DNA of 64,000 bases from Sclerodactyla briareus (taxonomy: Eukaryota > Echinodermata > Holothuroidea > Dendrochirotida > Sclerodactylidae), in contig JAODTK010005794.1 of NCBI GenBank assembly GCA_026419785.1, positions 62,001 to 126,000 on the forward strand, in the 5' to 3' direction. Of the stretch, positions 1 through 14,200 are shown in pieces. Position 1 is the stretch's first letter; each line of letters starts with the position of its first letter. The position numbers and the translations under genes are program-made. The notes beneath the pieces are model-generated. The model did no database searches, had not been told where the DNA came from, and saw only the letters and a list, made by a program, of their open reading frames with translations.

Positions 1-1075
1 GGACATGTGCATTGGGATGCACTATGCTTCAGGCGTGGATGGCTCCACATGGCAGTGTACCAATTTCATAAAAACCGCCAGTCATTGAAGGTCCCAGTAA
101 AGGTACTTAGGGGTCGAAAACTGATTTAGTCCGTTTTCGGCAATAGCATGGGCAGTGTCATCAGGAATTGCAAAATCTTCCTAGGGTGGATGTCTTCAAC
201 ATGGACATTAACAATTATCATTAAAAAAATTGCATATCATTAAAGGTCAGTAAGGTCACTTAGGGGTCAAAAAAATGTTTTTTTGGTCTAAATCAGAGAA
301 TTTAATATGCGGAGGCTGGAGGGACCATTGTGATATATTGTTTTTTTTTTTTTTGGCCTGCATGTGTGTGACATTTGACCTGATTGACCTTCTGTCGGGT
401 GGTCAGTGGGTTAAAGTCGAATCTTGAATAAATGTGCTAATTTAAGGCGTACGAACAGAAAAAAAGAAAAACTGGTATTTTTGGATATGTGATAGAGCTT
501 TGTGGCTTCAAGAGGGGAAACAACGCCCGTTCGCCGCGACCACTTACTTTGGGTGGCTTAAAAGGGGTCAACGTTCAATTTTAACTTGTTCGCAATAAAC
601 ATTGGACATGTTCATTGAATTGCAATATGCTATAGAGTGGATGTAATCACCATGAGAGTAAACAATTTTCATCAAAACTGTATCTGCAATTAAAGGTTTT
701 CAAGGTAATTATGGGTCAAAAACTGTGTTTTGGCTATACTCAGAGGAAATTGAATATCTGCGAAGGCTGATTGGTTCACCATTGTGAGATATTGTGACTG
801 CTGTGGGTAGCTCGACCTGAATTTGACCTCTGTCGGGTGGCATTGTGGTTAAAGGTCGATCTTGAATTAATGTGCTTTTTAAGGACGCACCCATTTACAT
901 TACACGTTGTCGCTTCACCAAAGCTATAAAATGTTCATTCTTTTCCCGAATATTGTCGGATTCAGTTCACCAAAATTTATGGAATAAAGAGATGAGGGGG
1001 ATATATACGGTCTGGCGGTTACCCCGCCCGACATTTTCTAGTTTCTGTAAGACCTACTTTACCCCATTATGAGTA
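1..1075. repeat. Divergent ~440-bp tandem repeat, no gene
   Basis: Two clear copies (about 165-450 and 605-875) and a partial one at the left edge share the order GTGGATGT, CAACATG, TTAAAGGT-A-AAGGT, ACTTAGGGGTCAAAAA, CACCATTGTGA and TCTGTCGGGTGG. Copies differ by many small indels. No coding evidence. Confidence 0.6.
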
Positions 1076-1429
1076 ACCTCCGTGTTTCCGTTGTCAGCTC
1101 TCCTGTTTCCTACGTGACCTTCAGGGCACCACTCCGACAGTGCCCCCCCTAGTGTGTAGCTGGCATTCTTCTTGATGGTGGCCGCATCTTGCTGGCTGCT
1201 TCCAGCTTAAACTAAAAAATACAGTGGAGTGGAGAAAAAAATCCATGAGGTAATTCTATTGAAATTCTATATGAGGTTTATTTCTATTTGTTATAGAGGA
1301 GGTTACAGGAAACATCTGATTTTTATGGAATTGACTTCACTGTATTTCGGAAAAAGAAATGGCAAGGGAATCGGGATCTGAATGACCCCCAAAATTCCTG
1401 AACACCTGTATGTACCACTGTATAACTGA

Positions 1430-1900
1430 TAATTCTGACAATGACCATTTTTCATGCTCATTCTCTACTCTGCAGGAGGCCTTATTTTAGCCTTCATCAA
1501 AGCACATGCCGAAAATGACCCAATGAAACTTGACCTTCAAATTCCCAAACACATCCCATTAATATAATATATATACACCATCATTCAAAGACAATTCTGA
1601 CAACTTCATTTGTCATCAATTTTATTCTGCGGGCGTGGTTGCTCCGACCTCCAAATGAAATGGCAAGCTAAAAACCCCCAGCTGACTTTGACCCTCAAAA
1701 TCTAAAAACACCAATTACTATCTTGGTCAATGATAATACTGATAAAACATCTGACAGCATTTTCAATTGTGGGAGGAGGGAAGCCCTCTATCATATGGCC
1801 CCGGATGATGTTTTCTGGACCACTTACCCCTAGATCTGACCTCTAGAACTCCAACCTCAAATCCCTAAACAACCCCTATTGGGAGTGGTCCCAATCGATA
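1430..1900. repeat. Short divergent tandem repeat, ~130-160 bp unit
   Basis: Recurring blocks of the type TGATAAT-CTGACAA followed by a GCAGGAGG/GCGGGCG segment and TGACC-T-CAAAT-CC-AAACA. Directly adjacent to the 1.53-kb duplication, whose ends resemble this unit. Confidence 0.45.
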
Positions 1901-2077
1901 CGACAATTTTCCATGAATCAACAGATTTAAAACTGCAGGAGGAAGTATAAAGGTGAAATTGACCCCTGAGGCCCTTCATCGGATAAATAAGACCATCAAA
2001 AACAAGGGGGAGTAACCAATTGGCGTGGTGTAAGATACGAAGATAGATAATAAATCAACATACACATTTTTAAATAC

Positions 2078-2280
2078 ATTTTCATCGAAGAAAGATAATA
2101 GGCCTTGATGTGGATCATCAAGCGTTGTAAATTTAGAGACCTGCCCCTGTACATGTAAACTACTTTCTGGTCTCATCGCAGCTGCCGCCCTCCAATGAGC
2201 GTTGAACTTGGTCCGGCCATGGATCGGACCTGATTATCTCCTGTCTGGAATCTCCATGAGAGATTTGGAGCACAGTACAT
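2078..2280 (-). CDS. LLTP exon B, copy 1, last visible exon
   Basis: Acceptor tcttgtttctcttcag, donor GAAAAT|gtattt. The 3' half is open and reads MRPESSLHVQGQVSKFTTL then DDPHQGLLSFFDEN. The 5' half carries indels relative to copy 2 but keeps MYC, EIPDR and the AHW core. Exit phase is 0. No further exon, stop codon context or poly-A signal for the gene is recognisable between this exon and the left edge, so the gene probably continues outside the window. Confidence 0.55.
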
Positions 2281-5200
2281 CTGAAGAGAAACAAGAGCCA
2301 TCGTAAACATATGGCATCCCACGGGGCAAATATGCCGTAGGGCAGGATGGCAGTTAAAAAGGATTAGGCAAACTTCAATTTTTTATGCCTAAACAGCACT
2401 ACAATACCCTCCCCAATAAGAATCCTCTCCTATTGCGGCTAGAAATCTCAATTATGTAAATCCTGAACATGACCACAATTGAAAAACCATTCATTCCAAA
2501 ACAAAACCAACTGTGGAAACACTCATGTCTGGGTTACAGTCTTCATAACCAACAGGAAACTGGAGCGTTGATGTGGTGCAGACAAAATCATCTCCAGGGG
2601 GGACAAGGGTTCATGTGGAAAATAGGGTTCACTGTAGGTTGACTTACCTGGACCTGCTGACAGAAAAGGTAAACACTATGCCGCTGATAGCAGAGTAGGG
2701 AGAATGAACAAACCTCTCTCACGAGAGCTCAATTGGGAATGGCTGTGGAAATGCGGCATTATTTGGATTTAAGTAAAATCTAATCACAATATGCAAATGA
2801 AAATGTAACTCGGCCTAGCCAGGGCATGATTCACCAATCATGTTTAAACCGATAATGTATGGTTAGAAGTTATAGTGAAGGCAAAAAGAAAAAGACAAAC
2901 GGACGCACTAAGGAAGGAACAAAGGACGAGGAGACCTGATGACGCTGTAGCGCTGCTCACCGGCCAGCTAGAATAATTGCCATAGCATGTACATTCTCTG
3001 CTGCATTTCATACATCATTTGAATGGCTTTCAACGGGGTTGAGTGAATTTGTCAGTATTTCTGATAGGACTTTTGGTTATATTTACTCCCTTAGGACATG
3101 GTGGGCTATGTGCACGTACGTCGCATTAAGGACCAATCATGTGGAAATGCTGCTGCGGACTCCCTTTGCAGCTATAGGTGGACACAACTTCAAAACCGAA
3201 CAAGAATTACAAAAAATACCCCCCCCCCCCCCAATTCAAGCAAAAACCAGTTTTTTGGGCATTTATAATATGAATAAACTATCATGATCATCCAATTCAA
3301 TTTGTGGGAGGAGAAGCCCTCTATTCATATGGCCCCGGAATGATCTTTTCTGGACCAAATTACCCCTAATCTGGACCTCTAGAACTCCAACCTCAAATCC
3401 CTAAACAACCCCTATTGGGAGTGGTACACTGATTACTGACAAAGTTCCCATGATCAAAAGATATTAAACTGCAGGAGGAGATATAAATGGCTGAAATTGA
3501 CCCCTTGATGCCCCTTCATTCGGGATTTACATCAAGATCCATCAAACAATGGGGAGTAACAATTTGCTTTGTGTACAGATAGAAAGATAGATAAATAAAT
3601 ACACATACACATTTTTTTAAATAAATTTTTCATCGAAGAAAGATAATAGGCCTTGATGTGGATCATCAAGCGTTGTCAATTTAGAGACCTGCCCCCTGTT
3701 AACTTGGAAAATACTTTCTGGTCCTCATAGCAGGCTGCGCACCCAATGAGCGTTGACCTTGGTCCGGACCATGGGATCTGCCTCTAGATTATCCCTGTCT
3801 GGAATCTCCATGATAGATTGAGCACAGTACATCTGAAAGAAGAAACAAGCGCAATCGTAAACATCTTGGCATCCACGGGCAAATATGCCGTAGGTGCAGG
3901 ATCAGTTAAACTGATTAGGAAAATCAATTTTTTATGCCTAACATGCACTCCCATACCTCCCCACTAGACATCTCTCCTCTTGCTGCTAGAAATCTCAATT
4001 ATGGTAAATCTGACAATGGACACCAGAAACAATTATTTCCAAACAAAAAACCAAAATGTGGAAACAATTCTTTTTAAAATTTTGTTCTGGGTTACCAGTC
4101 TTCATACCACAGAAACTGGAGCCGTGATGTGTGACAGACAATTCAACAGGGTGGACAAGGTTTCCATTGTGGAACTAGGGTCACTGTAGGTTGCTTACCT
4201 GGACCTGCTGACAGAAGATAAACACTATGCCGCGATGCTCTGCAGAGCTTAGGGAGCATGTCAAAACAACCCTCTCTCACAGAGAGCTCAATGGAAGGCG
4301 GGGGAAATGCGGCACAATTAATGGATTTAATTAAAATCAATCACACTATGCAAATGAAAATGTAACTAGGGCCAGCCAGGGCATTTTTTGATTCCCCCAT
4401 CCTGTTTTCACCCTGATCCTATGTTTGGTTTAGAAGTTATTAGTGAACGTGCAAAAAGAACAGACAAAGGAGAACGCCCTCAGGAAGGAACAAAACGGAC
4501 TAAGAGACATGATGACTTGTAAGCTGCTCACCCCGCTCTAAGAATAATTTGGCATAGCATTTCAGTCCCTGCTGCATTTCATCCATCACCTTTGAATGGC
4601 TTTCAACGGGGTTGAGTGAATTTGTCAGTATTTCTGATAGGACTTTTGGTCTATATTTAATCCCGTAGGCATATGGTGTGCCTATGTGCACAGTACTGTC
4701 TGCATAAGGCCCAACATGTGGAAACTGCTGCTGGGACTCCCTTGCAGCTATAGGTGGCACAACTTCAAAACCTGAACACGAATACAAAAAATACCCCCCC
4801 CCCCCCCAATTCAAGCAAAACAGTTATTTGGGCATTTATATTCACATTATTCAGGCAAATATTAGTTTTGTTTAGAAATGTTGATCCCTGTGCATGGAAT
4901 CACCTGGAATAGCTGCCCAATTAGCAGTTGTTGGAGACAGATGGCCTAGTACCTGCATGAGCTTTTTCGTTACTTCTTTCCAGGGTGGCTAGAGAAGATT
5001 TCTTCCAGTATTTGAGTGGCAGTGAAAATTTGTAGCGGTCTTTGATGAACACAATTCTAACAATTCTTTTCTCCCTGATTTCCTGAGATTGACCTCAACT
5101 CACTTTTCTAACTAACTCAGGAACAAGGACAGACCACATCCACTAAGTTTTGCAGAAATTGAAAGACCTGCAAAATTTGTGTTCAAGCTAGTGCAGCAGA

Positions 5201-8200
5201 ACTAGTTTTGGAGAGGAAAAATGCTGGCATGCTAATAAACCAGGCATCTGAGAGACACAAGGACTAACTTTGTACTGCTTCTCTGTGAGGTCATAATTAC
5301 TAGACACCACTGGGATGACCTGAGGTCTCAGCCTGGCTAGTTAACACACTGACTGACTGACCTGCCTGTATTATCCCTCTGTCAGATCATCATAACTGGA
5401 CAAAGCAGCTATGACAACCAAGTGACTGCCATACAGACAGACAGACATACAACCAGAGTGACAAACTTACCATGTATTCCTTCTCTGCAAGGTTGTCGTT
5501 ACTGGGCACTGCTGGGATGATCTCAACATTCCATGCCTTTAGGAACCTGTCGCAGAATGGCTGTGACCAGGTCTCATCAGGGTGGTATGGTTCCTACCAG
5601 AGATGGCATCAATGCTGGTCAGCTGAGAGGAATGGAGCAAGTATATGTTCCATGTGAGCCATAGCATAATGCCCTATAGGTCTGCCCTTCTGTGCCTTAA
5701 AATATGAGTGCTTATAGATGCTGTGGGGGGGTTTTCAATGAAATGCAAATGCTAAAAAGCCATCCTACCAGATATGGTAGTTATGGACTCAGCTCTGTCA
5801 AAGAGGGATCATTTCAAGCTGTTATCAGGGGTAAGCTGAACTGAGTCACTGTGCTAGACTAAACAAATGAAATACCATGACAATGTGTTTACAGAACATA
5901 TCACAGGGCTAAAAGAAAGCTCATCCTTAATATGGAATCATGGAGAAACTGTGTCTTACATTTCGCTGATTTCCTTTCTCAAGTCCTCCACAAACACAGG
6001 GACTACAGGGGTACTACCCAGAGAAGTATCATGCCCAGGGTTCCCGATAAGCAGGGACCCCAGGGGCTATTAACCCTAAAACAAAGGATAACCCCAGGTC
6101 ATAATAAAGTTGTATAAACCAGGGGCTATTTGGGAGGGGGGGCCCCGGTGTCTTCACTGGGCCTAACTAATGAATACAACGAGCACTATTTCACAGCACA
6201 TACTGACACGTCATGTACAGTATGTAGTAATGAATATGAGCTAGGTTTATAGCCTCTGGGTTTGAATTTCTCATTTGAAGCCCTAGTCCTCCTCAATGCA
6301 GAAGTTGAGAAAGTGAGTCCCTGGTCCTACCAAAATAACCCCTGGTCTCATACCAGATTCCATGAACCAGGGACCCTTCCTTTTGAAAAGTAATCCCTGG
6401 GATCCCAGAATCCATTTATTTCAATCCTGATAATGCCTTTGTACTTACATTGATCAAATATGTGTAGCCTTCAGCTTGTCCTTCTTCTTCGATTGGTCCG
6501 ATGGGCCGTCCCTGTGCCCTCTTTCTGAGCTGTTATGACCCCCTGATGACTGACCCGCCTGGAGCCTCTGTCTGGTTGACGGACCCTTGGTGGTCCTCGG
6601 AGGGCTCAGCCTCCTCGCTGCCGTCTCCAATATGAACGAATAGAGGGATTGCATGAATCCGTCTGAGTCGGTAGGGGCGGGGTCAGCAGGGGTGCTTGGA
6701 CCCGCCCGAGGCATATTCACTGCGGGAATGGCTGGAGCTGTCACTGTGACTGCAACTATGTGAGCCACTCTTAGAGCTGCTTCGATCATGGTGTCTAGAA
6801 CCACTGCTGCTCTGGGAACCACTGCTACTGTGAGAGCCACGGCCACTATGGGAACCGCTATGGTGATGTCCATGATGGTGATGTCCATGATGGCGATGAC
6901 CATGACGGTGGTGTTGGTGCTTAGAGCCAATCTTTAGGAGGAGGTCTGTGATATTCAAGGTACCATTGGTCTTCTTGAAGGTCACCTAGAAGAGGTACAG
7001 ATTAATATATATATATATATATATATCTATATATATATATATATATATATTTACTGGTCAATTAACTGAGAAGAAGGTAGTCTACTCTGCTCCTGTCTGC
7101 TCATCCCCTTGCCTGAGATCACCGTACCGAACGTGCGTGAAACCCAGGGTTGTAAATATGGGGGAGATTGTTATGCATGTGGCAGTATCTATTATATATA
7201 TAGATATATATATATATAATATATATATATATATATGTGTGTGTTACTGCTGTCAGTTTACCATTGAATCAATCAGCATAGATCTGGTATTGGCATCACT
7301 ACTGAGTACAGTGCGAATAAGTTCATTCTATTATTGAACTCCTGCTTGCAGTTGCGAACATACTAGACCACTTAGTCCAGTGATTCTGAAGTGACTTCCT
7401 TCATGTACCTCATCATTGAGAAACCCCTACCAAGTATGAGCTTCATCCATCTAGGTAGAGTTATTCGATCTTGGTTGTCAGTAGAAATGGGGCCTGGGAA
7501 TGACCTCTTTTCGAATTATTATTGTGAAAGAATGAAATTAATTGGCACTCTTTCTAATCTCTGTTATGATGAAATGAACATTCTACTACTATCTACCTTT
7601 CACTAAAATTCCCCTACTCTAACTAACATTTCATGAACAGCTGTATTGTACAGATTGAAATCATCTCGTCTTCAAACTCCTCCTATGACCATTTCACAAG
7701 TAAAGAAAAAATGATTTTAAATGCAATATGGCCACCTCCCTTCTCATACCTGGATTTCTTTCGAGCTTGACACCAGAGTGATGTTCTTCTCATATGGTCC
7801 ACTGAGAACGGACCTCTGCCATCGACTACAGAGGTTGTTGAGATGTTAACATAGATGCCATTCTGTTTACCGACAGCAATGGTCTAGAGGGCATAACAGA
7901 TTACAAACAATGTGTTAACATAGATCCCATTCTGTTAAATAATAGCAATGCTCCAAAGAGCATAACAGAGTGGAAACAATGTGTTAACATAGATCCCATT
8001 CTGTTAAATAATAGCAATGCTCCAAAGAGCATAACAGAGTGGAAACAATGTGTTAAGATAGATCCCATTCTGTTAAATAATAGCAATGCTTCAAAGGGCA
8101 TAACAGATTAGAAACAATGTGTTAACGTAGATCCATTCTGTTAAATAATAGCAATGCTTCAAAGGGCATAACAGATTAGAAATGATGTGTTAACAACTTA

Positions 8201-11200
8201 ACATAGATCCCATTCTGTTAAATAATAGCAATGCTCCAAAGAGCATAACAGAGTGGAAACAATGTGTTAACATAGATCCCATTCTGTTAAATAATAGCAA
8301 TGCTCCAAAGAGCATAACAGAGTGGAAACAATGTGTTAACATAGATCCCATTCTGTTAAATAATAGCAATGCTCCAAAGAGCATAACAGAGTGGAAACAA
8401 TGTGTTAACATATCTGCTATTCTGTTTACCAATATCAATATTCTGGTGGGCATAGCAAAATAAAAATAATATAGATGTTATTCTATTTACAAATAGCACT
8501 GCTCTAAAGGACATCATATAATGGAACGACGTGTGACATAGATACCATTCCATTTAGCAATAGCAATGCCCTAGAAGAAACACAGATTAGAAACTATTTT
8601 TCAACATATATAATGGCCACCCGTTAACCAATACAATGGCTTAAAAAAACATACATATTATGGAACAATGTTTTGACATATACGTCATTCTGTTACCAAT
8701 GCAATGTTCTAAAGGATCTCCCAAAGGACATCACTGATAAGAGATTAAACACAATGTATTAAAAATGCTCTAAAGGACATCACAGATCAGGAACAATGTG
8801 TTAACATAGATGCCATCCTATCCACTGAATAACAATGCTCTATGACATCACAGATCAGAGACAATGTGATAACATAGATGTCATCCTGTCCACGAAATAA
8901 CAAAGCTCTAGAGGACATCAGTGTTAAAATAGATGCCATCTTATTCACCTGAAACAATGCTCTAGAGGACATCACAGATCAGAAACAGTGTGTTGACACA
9001 GATGCTATCTTCTTCACATATAGCAGGGTGTAACAGACATTGTGTTATGATAGGATAAAGAATGCCAAAGCCATCTGACAGATACATGTACATTTGTTAT
9101 GCAAACCCACCTGGTTTAATGACGTATGCACCCCGGCAGGCTTTGGTGGACAGCTCTCTGACTTCGTACTTGGGGAGGGCCTGGTTGAAGTCATACTGTA
9201 CGTGGAGAGAAGACAGGGATAAATATGAAAGAACATGACACATGAACAAAATTCTCAATTAAAATACTATAAACACCAGCGTTACCAGAGTTAGCATTTT
9301 TTCACTAGATTCAGCATTTTTTTCACTTTTCTGGGTTTTTAGCATAAGCTTTACAAAATTGGCCAAATCTAGCGTTTTCTGCCCGAAATTGATGGTCCAC
9401 AGAAAAGAATGTATTTGAACATTTGAGGTGAAATAACCACTTGGCAACACGTACCTTGCTATTCATTAGTAACTTTTAAACAATGTCATTGCGGTCGGTG
9501 GTTATTATGATTAACTATTATGCAAACGAAGGCCACATCAAGCTGACGGTGCTTATGTTTACACGCATGTATTCTCAAGAAGCGGCCCTGTATGTGTGCT
9601 GTGTGAGTTTGTGTACACACTCACAGTGGACTCAATAAGCCTGTATGCGGTTACAGTTTAATGGGATGATAAGGATATTGTGTCAAAGGTCATGAGGAAG
9701 CAGTGGCGGTTCGAAGTTGAATGTACAGTGTACAGAATGATTCTTCGAACTTCCCACCACCGAAATTACACATCCAGCACAAAACTTGCACAGATTTCCA
9801 CCCATACCTACGAACAATAACATCCGGAATATGGGATGAATTGGTTAAGTTTTCAAATACCGTTGACAGTTATATGATATCACTAAAAGACGAATCTTGT
9901 CTATTCCCCCCAACTGTTTCGGGCGTGATGCGCCTGCCCACTTACAACCGCGAACTGGCGTATTACATGACTACAAAGATTCCTTCATCTTTGGCAAGAA
10001 ATCAACAATGCATACTTGGTTTTCCAATCTACAAATGACAACAGCCTATCTCATACCTACACAAATACCTCCTTTTTCAACTTACTATTCACATTATCAT
10101 TACCTGACCTTTTTACCAACTGGCCACCCCATTATTCTCTCTATCTCAAGAGTTAATCGTGTTATAACACAGGGCAGTACCGCACAGCAAGTGTGTAGAC
10201 TAGCTAGCATAACCACATGACACAAAGAATTGAGTGAACCACACCAGATCCACATGAAAAATTAAGTAGATTCAGAATTTTTTTTTCTTTTTTTTCATGA
10301 ATCAACTCCTCACAGGAGAAGCAGTGGTTCTTCCCAAAGGCTTTCTTACCTTTTTTTTTAGCAGAAGGAAGTGTTGGAAGCAGCCAACTTTGTCATTGCC
10401 TCATATATTGCTTTCACATGTTTCCATGTATGTATCGTTTCATGTTTCGTGAAGAGCAAATTGAGTAATACTGCATTGATATTATTATTATTATAATTAA
10501 CCACAAATTGACCATCTTGCATTACTTACCCCGATTGGCTTCCTTTCTTTCCGTACAATGAAAGCAAACGGATGGCTCTTAACAGCGATCAGATCATGCC
10601 TAGGCTTGATGTTCTTTATGGGCTTGACCTGGTGGTTTTTCGTTCTGGTCGACGCCCATCTCCCCAACCAATGGCAGACTAGCTCTGGCAGACATTTTGA
10701 CACCAACTCCGGACTGGATGACATCCCTGATCTCTACTGAGAGATGACTCTCCAGTACACCAGATGTACTACAGGAGATAGATAGAAGAAAATATATATG
10801 ATATTTATTATATATATTAAATCAACTCATATATTGGCAGTTTTATTCACTAACAATGTATTACAACACACTTCTTCATTCTCAGAAAACCTCAGTGCAA
10901 CATGAGTTCAAATAATGTTCAAGTGAAAAAACAAAAACAAATATGCTATAGATAAGGATGTAATCTGATATGTTCAGCATTGTGTTAGTTATTGTTTTTG
11001 GTTTTTTTTTCAAGTGATATGACAGGGTGTGTGTGTGGGGGAGAGGGGGGGGGGGGGGGAGTTGTAGAAATACTGGGAGGTAGTGGTCACCATACGCACC
11101 ATCTAGCCAGTACATACCTTAGGTTGAGTTTAGCAGAGATGTTTCTCATTTCCATGGTAACGTTGGAAGCAGCCACCACTGAAGCTGCTGTGGACAGGTT

Positions 11201-14200
11201 CAGTGACAGCGGTATCCCCAGGTCAGTGCTGACAGTCATAGCCCCCTCCCCCAGCGAGAATATCTTCTTCAGGTTGTGCTGCCTCTGGGTTAGAGCTATG
11301 GAGGATAAGATAGGTCCAGCATCAGCACTCTTTTTTTTTCCCAGGTCATATTAGATGCAGGAACCACTGACATAGCATTAGACATGTTCAGTGAGAGTGG
11401 AATCCCACGCAAATACTGTCATAGCCCCCTTCCCCACAGGGAACATCTTCTCTAGGCTGTGCTGCCTCTAGGTCAGCATTTTAGAGAAATAGAATTGGTT
11501 GAGTTCGGTAGAAATATTCCTCATTCCCAGGTGATATTGGATGCAAAAATCACTGACACAGCTGTAAACGTGTTCAGTGAGAGTGGAATACCCAGGTAAG
11601 TGCAGATGGCCATCCTCCACCCCCCTCCCATCTGCCACCCCTACCCCTCCCCCTGCAAAAAAGAAGAGTTCTATGCAAGCAGTCCAAAGAGATAAAATCC
11701 AGAAAGTATATAGAGGAGTTTAGCTGTGCCAAACACTCACCATGACAATTAGAGGAACCAGCTGGTCTCCAGCAATGGTGAAGTCTCTCAGCTCGTTACC
11801 ATAGGTCTTGAGGTAAACAGAGAGCTTGGGAAGAAACTTCTGAAGCTGCTCAGGGTTGATGCCAAGCTACATGGAAAAAAGGAATGACAAACGGATGACA
11901 ACCCACACATGGGAACATTGCATTAGGCACTATCTAGCAACCAAACAGGACTAGGTTAACCTCAGTGAACCCAGGGGCATGTTTTTTTTTTTTTCTATAT
12001 CGTACTGGTAATTAACACGAATACCTGACTATATATGAGAATATGAGAACAGATTCCATCAAGCCCAGTTAAAACGTAATCGCTATATTATTACGGACCT
12101 CCAAATCTGCCACAACCTGTCATAGCGCACAATAAGCAGTAACATCTATGGGTAAACTTATGTTCCTAAATACGCAACAGAAGGACTGAAAGAACAATGG
12201 AGCACAAACTGAAAATGACAAAATCAATATTAGTATGCAACTTCCTAACATTGTTGGTGTAGTTTCCCATATATTCCTAACATTGTTGGTGTAGTTTCCC
12301 ATATTTGATTGCCAACTTTTTTTTTTTTCTCCAAGAAGGAGGTGGGGTGTATTGCTCCCCTCACTCCTTGCATATAAGCAACATTCACCACGAGAGCACT
12401 TGGTTAGTTAGTTTTTATCCCGTTCCAGGTACCAAGTAGCTCACATTTCTTACATTTAAGTCTTATAAGAATATTTTCCGTTCATCAGTATTGGACAATA
12501 ATGAAATCTTTTATGATTTGGTCAATTGACAGACAAAAAATGTGGCCAATGCTCAAACACTTCGGCAACAAAGAGTTACTGATTACTGAGTATTATAGGG
12601 TTTAGGAACTGGTCGGGCTTAGTTATGATTCCTCTGCAATGCAATGTTTGAAAAACACAGTTCCCAAAGACACTTGTGCTACAGCCCACATCATATCATG
12701 CTGATATTCTTATCATCTGGATTGTTGCAAAATCCAAACTAACATAAGAAACAAGAGCAACCAATGGTGCTGCAGCTCAAACTGCATGTACCGGATGTAC
12801 ATTTTCTTTGGCAATAAGTCACACGATTGGCTATAACTGTCCTAAACAATGTGAAAAAGATGCACCACTCGAGAGAAACACAATGATACAATTTCATTCT
12901 GCATTCAGCATAACTTTGAGCTATGAAAAAAAGACAAAGTGGGACTATAGGCAACAAAAGAAAAATGTTAAGACACTCAGATATCATAACCAATCAGTAT
13001 TTTTCAGCTTTGCTAGGTGGGTATCTCGCTGCAGGCTCCCTTAACCACTAGACTTTACCTGCTGGTTGATGGCATCAAGCTCCGGGCTGTTGAAGAACTC
13101 TAAATGGATGTATCTGGGACAGGCTCCCAGTCGAGACGCATCCCCGCCTCAAAGACATTCACGCTATGGAGGAACAGCCAGGGGGTTATCTTAAAGTTGG
13201 CTGCAGTAGGCAGAGCGTGGCCAGTAGAGAATATGGTATTGAGGTAGCTCTTCAAGCCAACCTTCCTCCTCCTATAAAGAGATGAACAATCACCAGTGCA
13301 TGATCAGTCAGAGCAATGAGAGACAGATTATAATGGCTAGGTGGGGTATGGTATAGGATGGACATCATCACTGATCAGTCAGAACAATGAGAGGCAGATC
13401 ATAATGGCTAGGTGGGGTATGGTAGAGGATGGACATCATCCTGATCAGTCAGAACATGAGAGACAGATCATAATGGCTAGGTGGGGTATGGTATAGGATG
13501 GACATCATCATCGATCAGTATTAGAACAATGAGAGACAGATAATAATGGCTAGGTGGGGTATGGTAGAGGATGGAAATCATCACTGATCAGTCAGAACAA
13601 TGAGAGACAGATCATAATGGCTAGTGGGGTATGGTAGAGGATGACATCATCATTGATCAATCAGAACAATGAGAGACAGATCATAATGGCTAGTGGGGTA
13701 TGGTAGAGGATGGACATCATCACTGATCAGTCAGAACAATGAGAGACGATCATAATGGCTAGGCGGGGTATGGTAGAGGATGAACATCATCATTGATCAG
13801 TAAGAACAATGAGAGACAGATCATAATGGCTAGGTGAGGTATGGTAGAGGATGGACATCATCACTGATCAGTCAGAACAATGAAAGACAGGTCATAATGG
13901 CTAGGTGGGGTAGGGTAGAGGATGGACATCATCATTGATCAATCAGAACAATGAGAGACAGATATTAAATGGCTAGGTGGGGTAGGGTAGAGGATGGACA
14001 TCATCATTGATCATTCAGAACAATGAGAGGCAGATCATAATGGCTAGGTAGGGTATGGTGGAGGATGAATATCTTCATTGATCAGTCAGAACAATGAGGA
14101 CAGATCATAATGGCTAGGTAGGGTATGGTGGAGGATGAACATCTTCATTTATCAGTCAGAGCAATGAGAGACAGATCATAATGGCTAGGTGGGGTAGGTA

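Larger units (their letters stand above)
1760..4850. repeat. 1.53-kb direct tandem duplication carrying exons A and B
   Basis: Unit 1 is about 1760-3292 and unit 2 about 3293-4850. Both begin with TGGGAGGAG-AGCCCTCTAT-CATATGGCCCC and end with a poly-C tract followed by AATTCAAGCAAAA. They align over their full length with many one-base gaps. Each carries one copy of exon A and one of exon B on the minus strand. Confidence 0.85.

Noticed and set aside
7901-8453. LLLFNRMGSML-repeat open frames
   Set aside because: By-products of the 69-bp minisatellite unit.
10558-10740. Plus-strand membrane-protein-like frame (LGLMFFMGLTWWFFVLV)
   Set aside because: It is the antisense shadow of LLTP exon 10530-10726, whose minus-strand reading is in phase with its neighbours.
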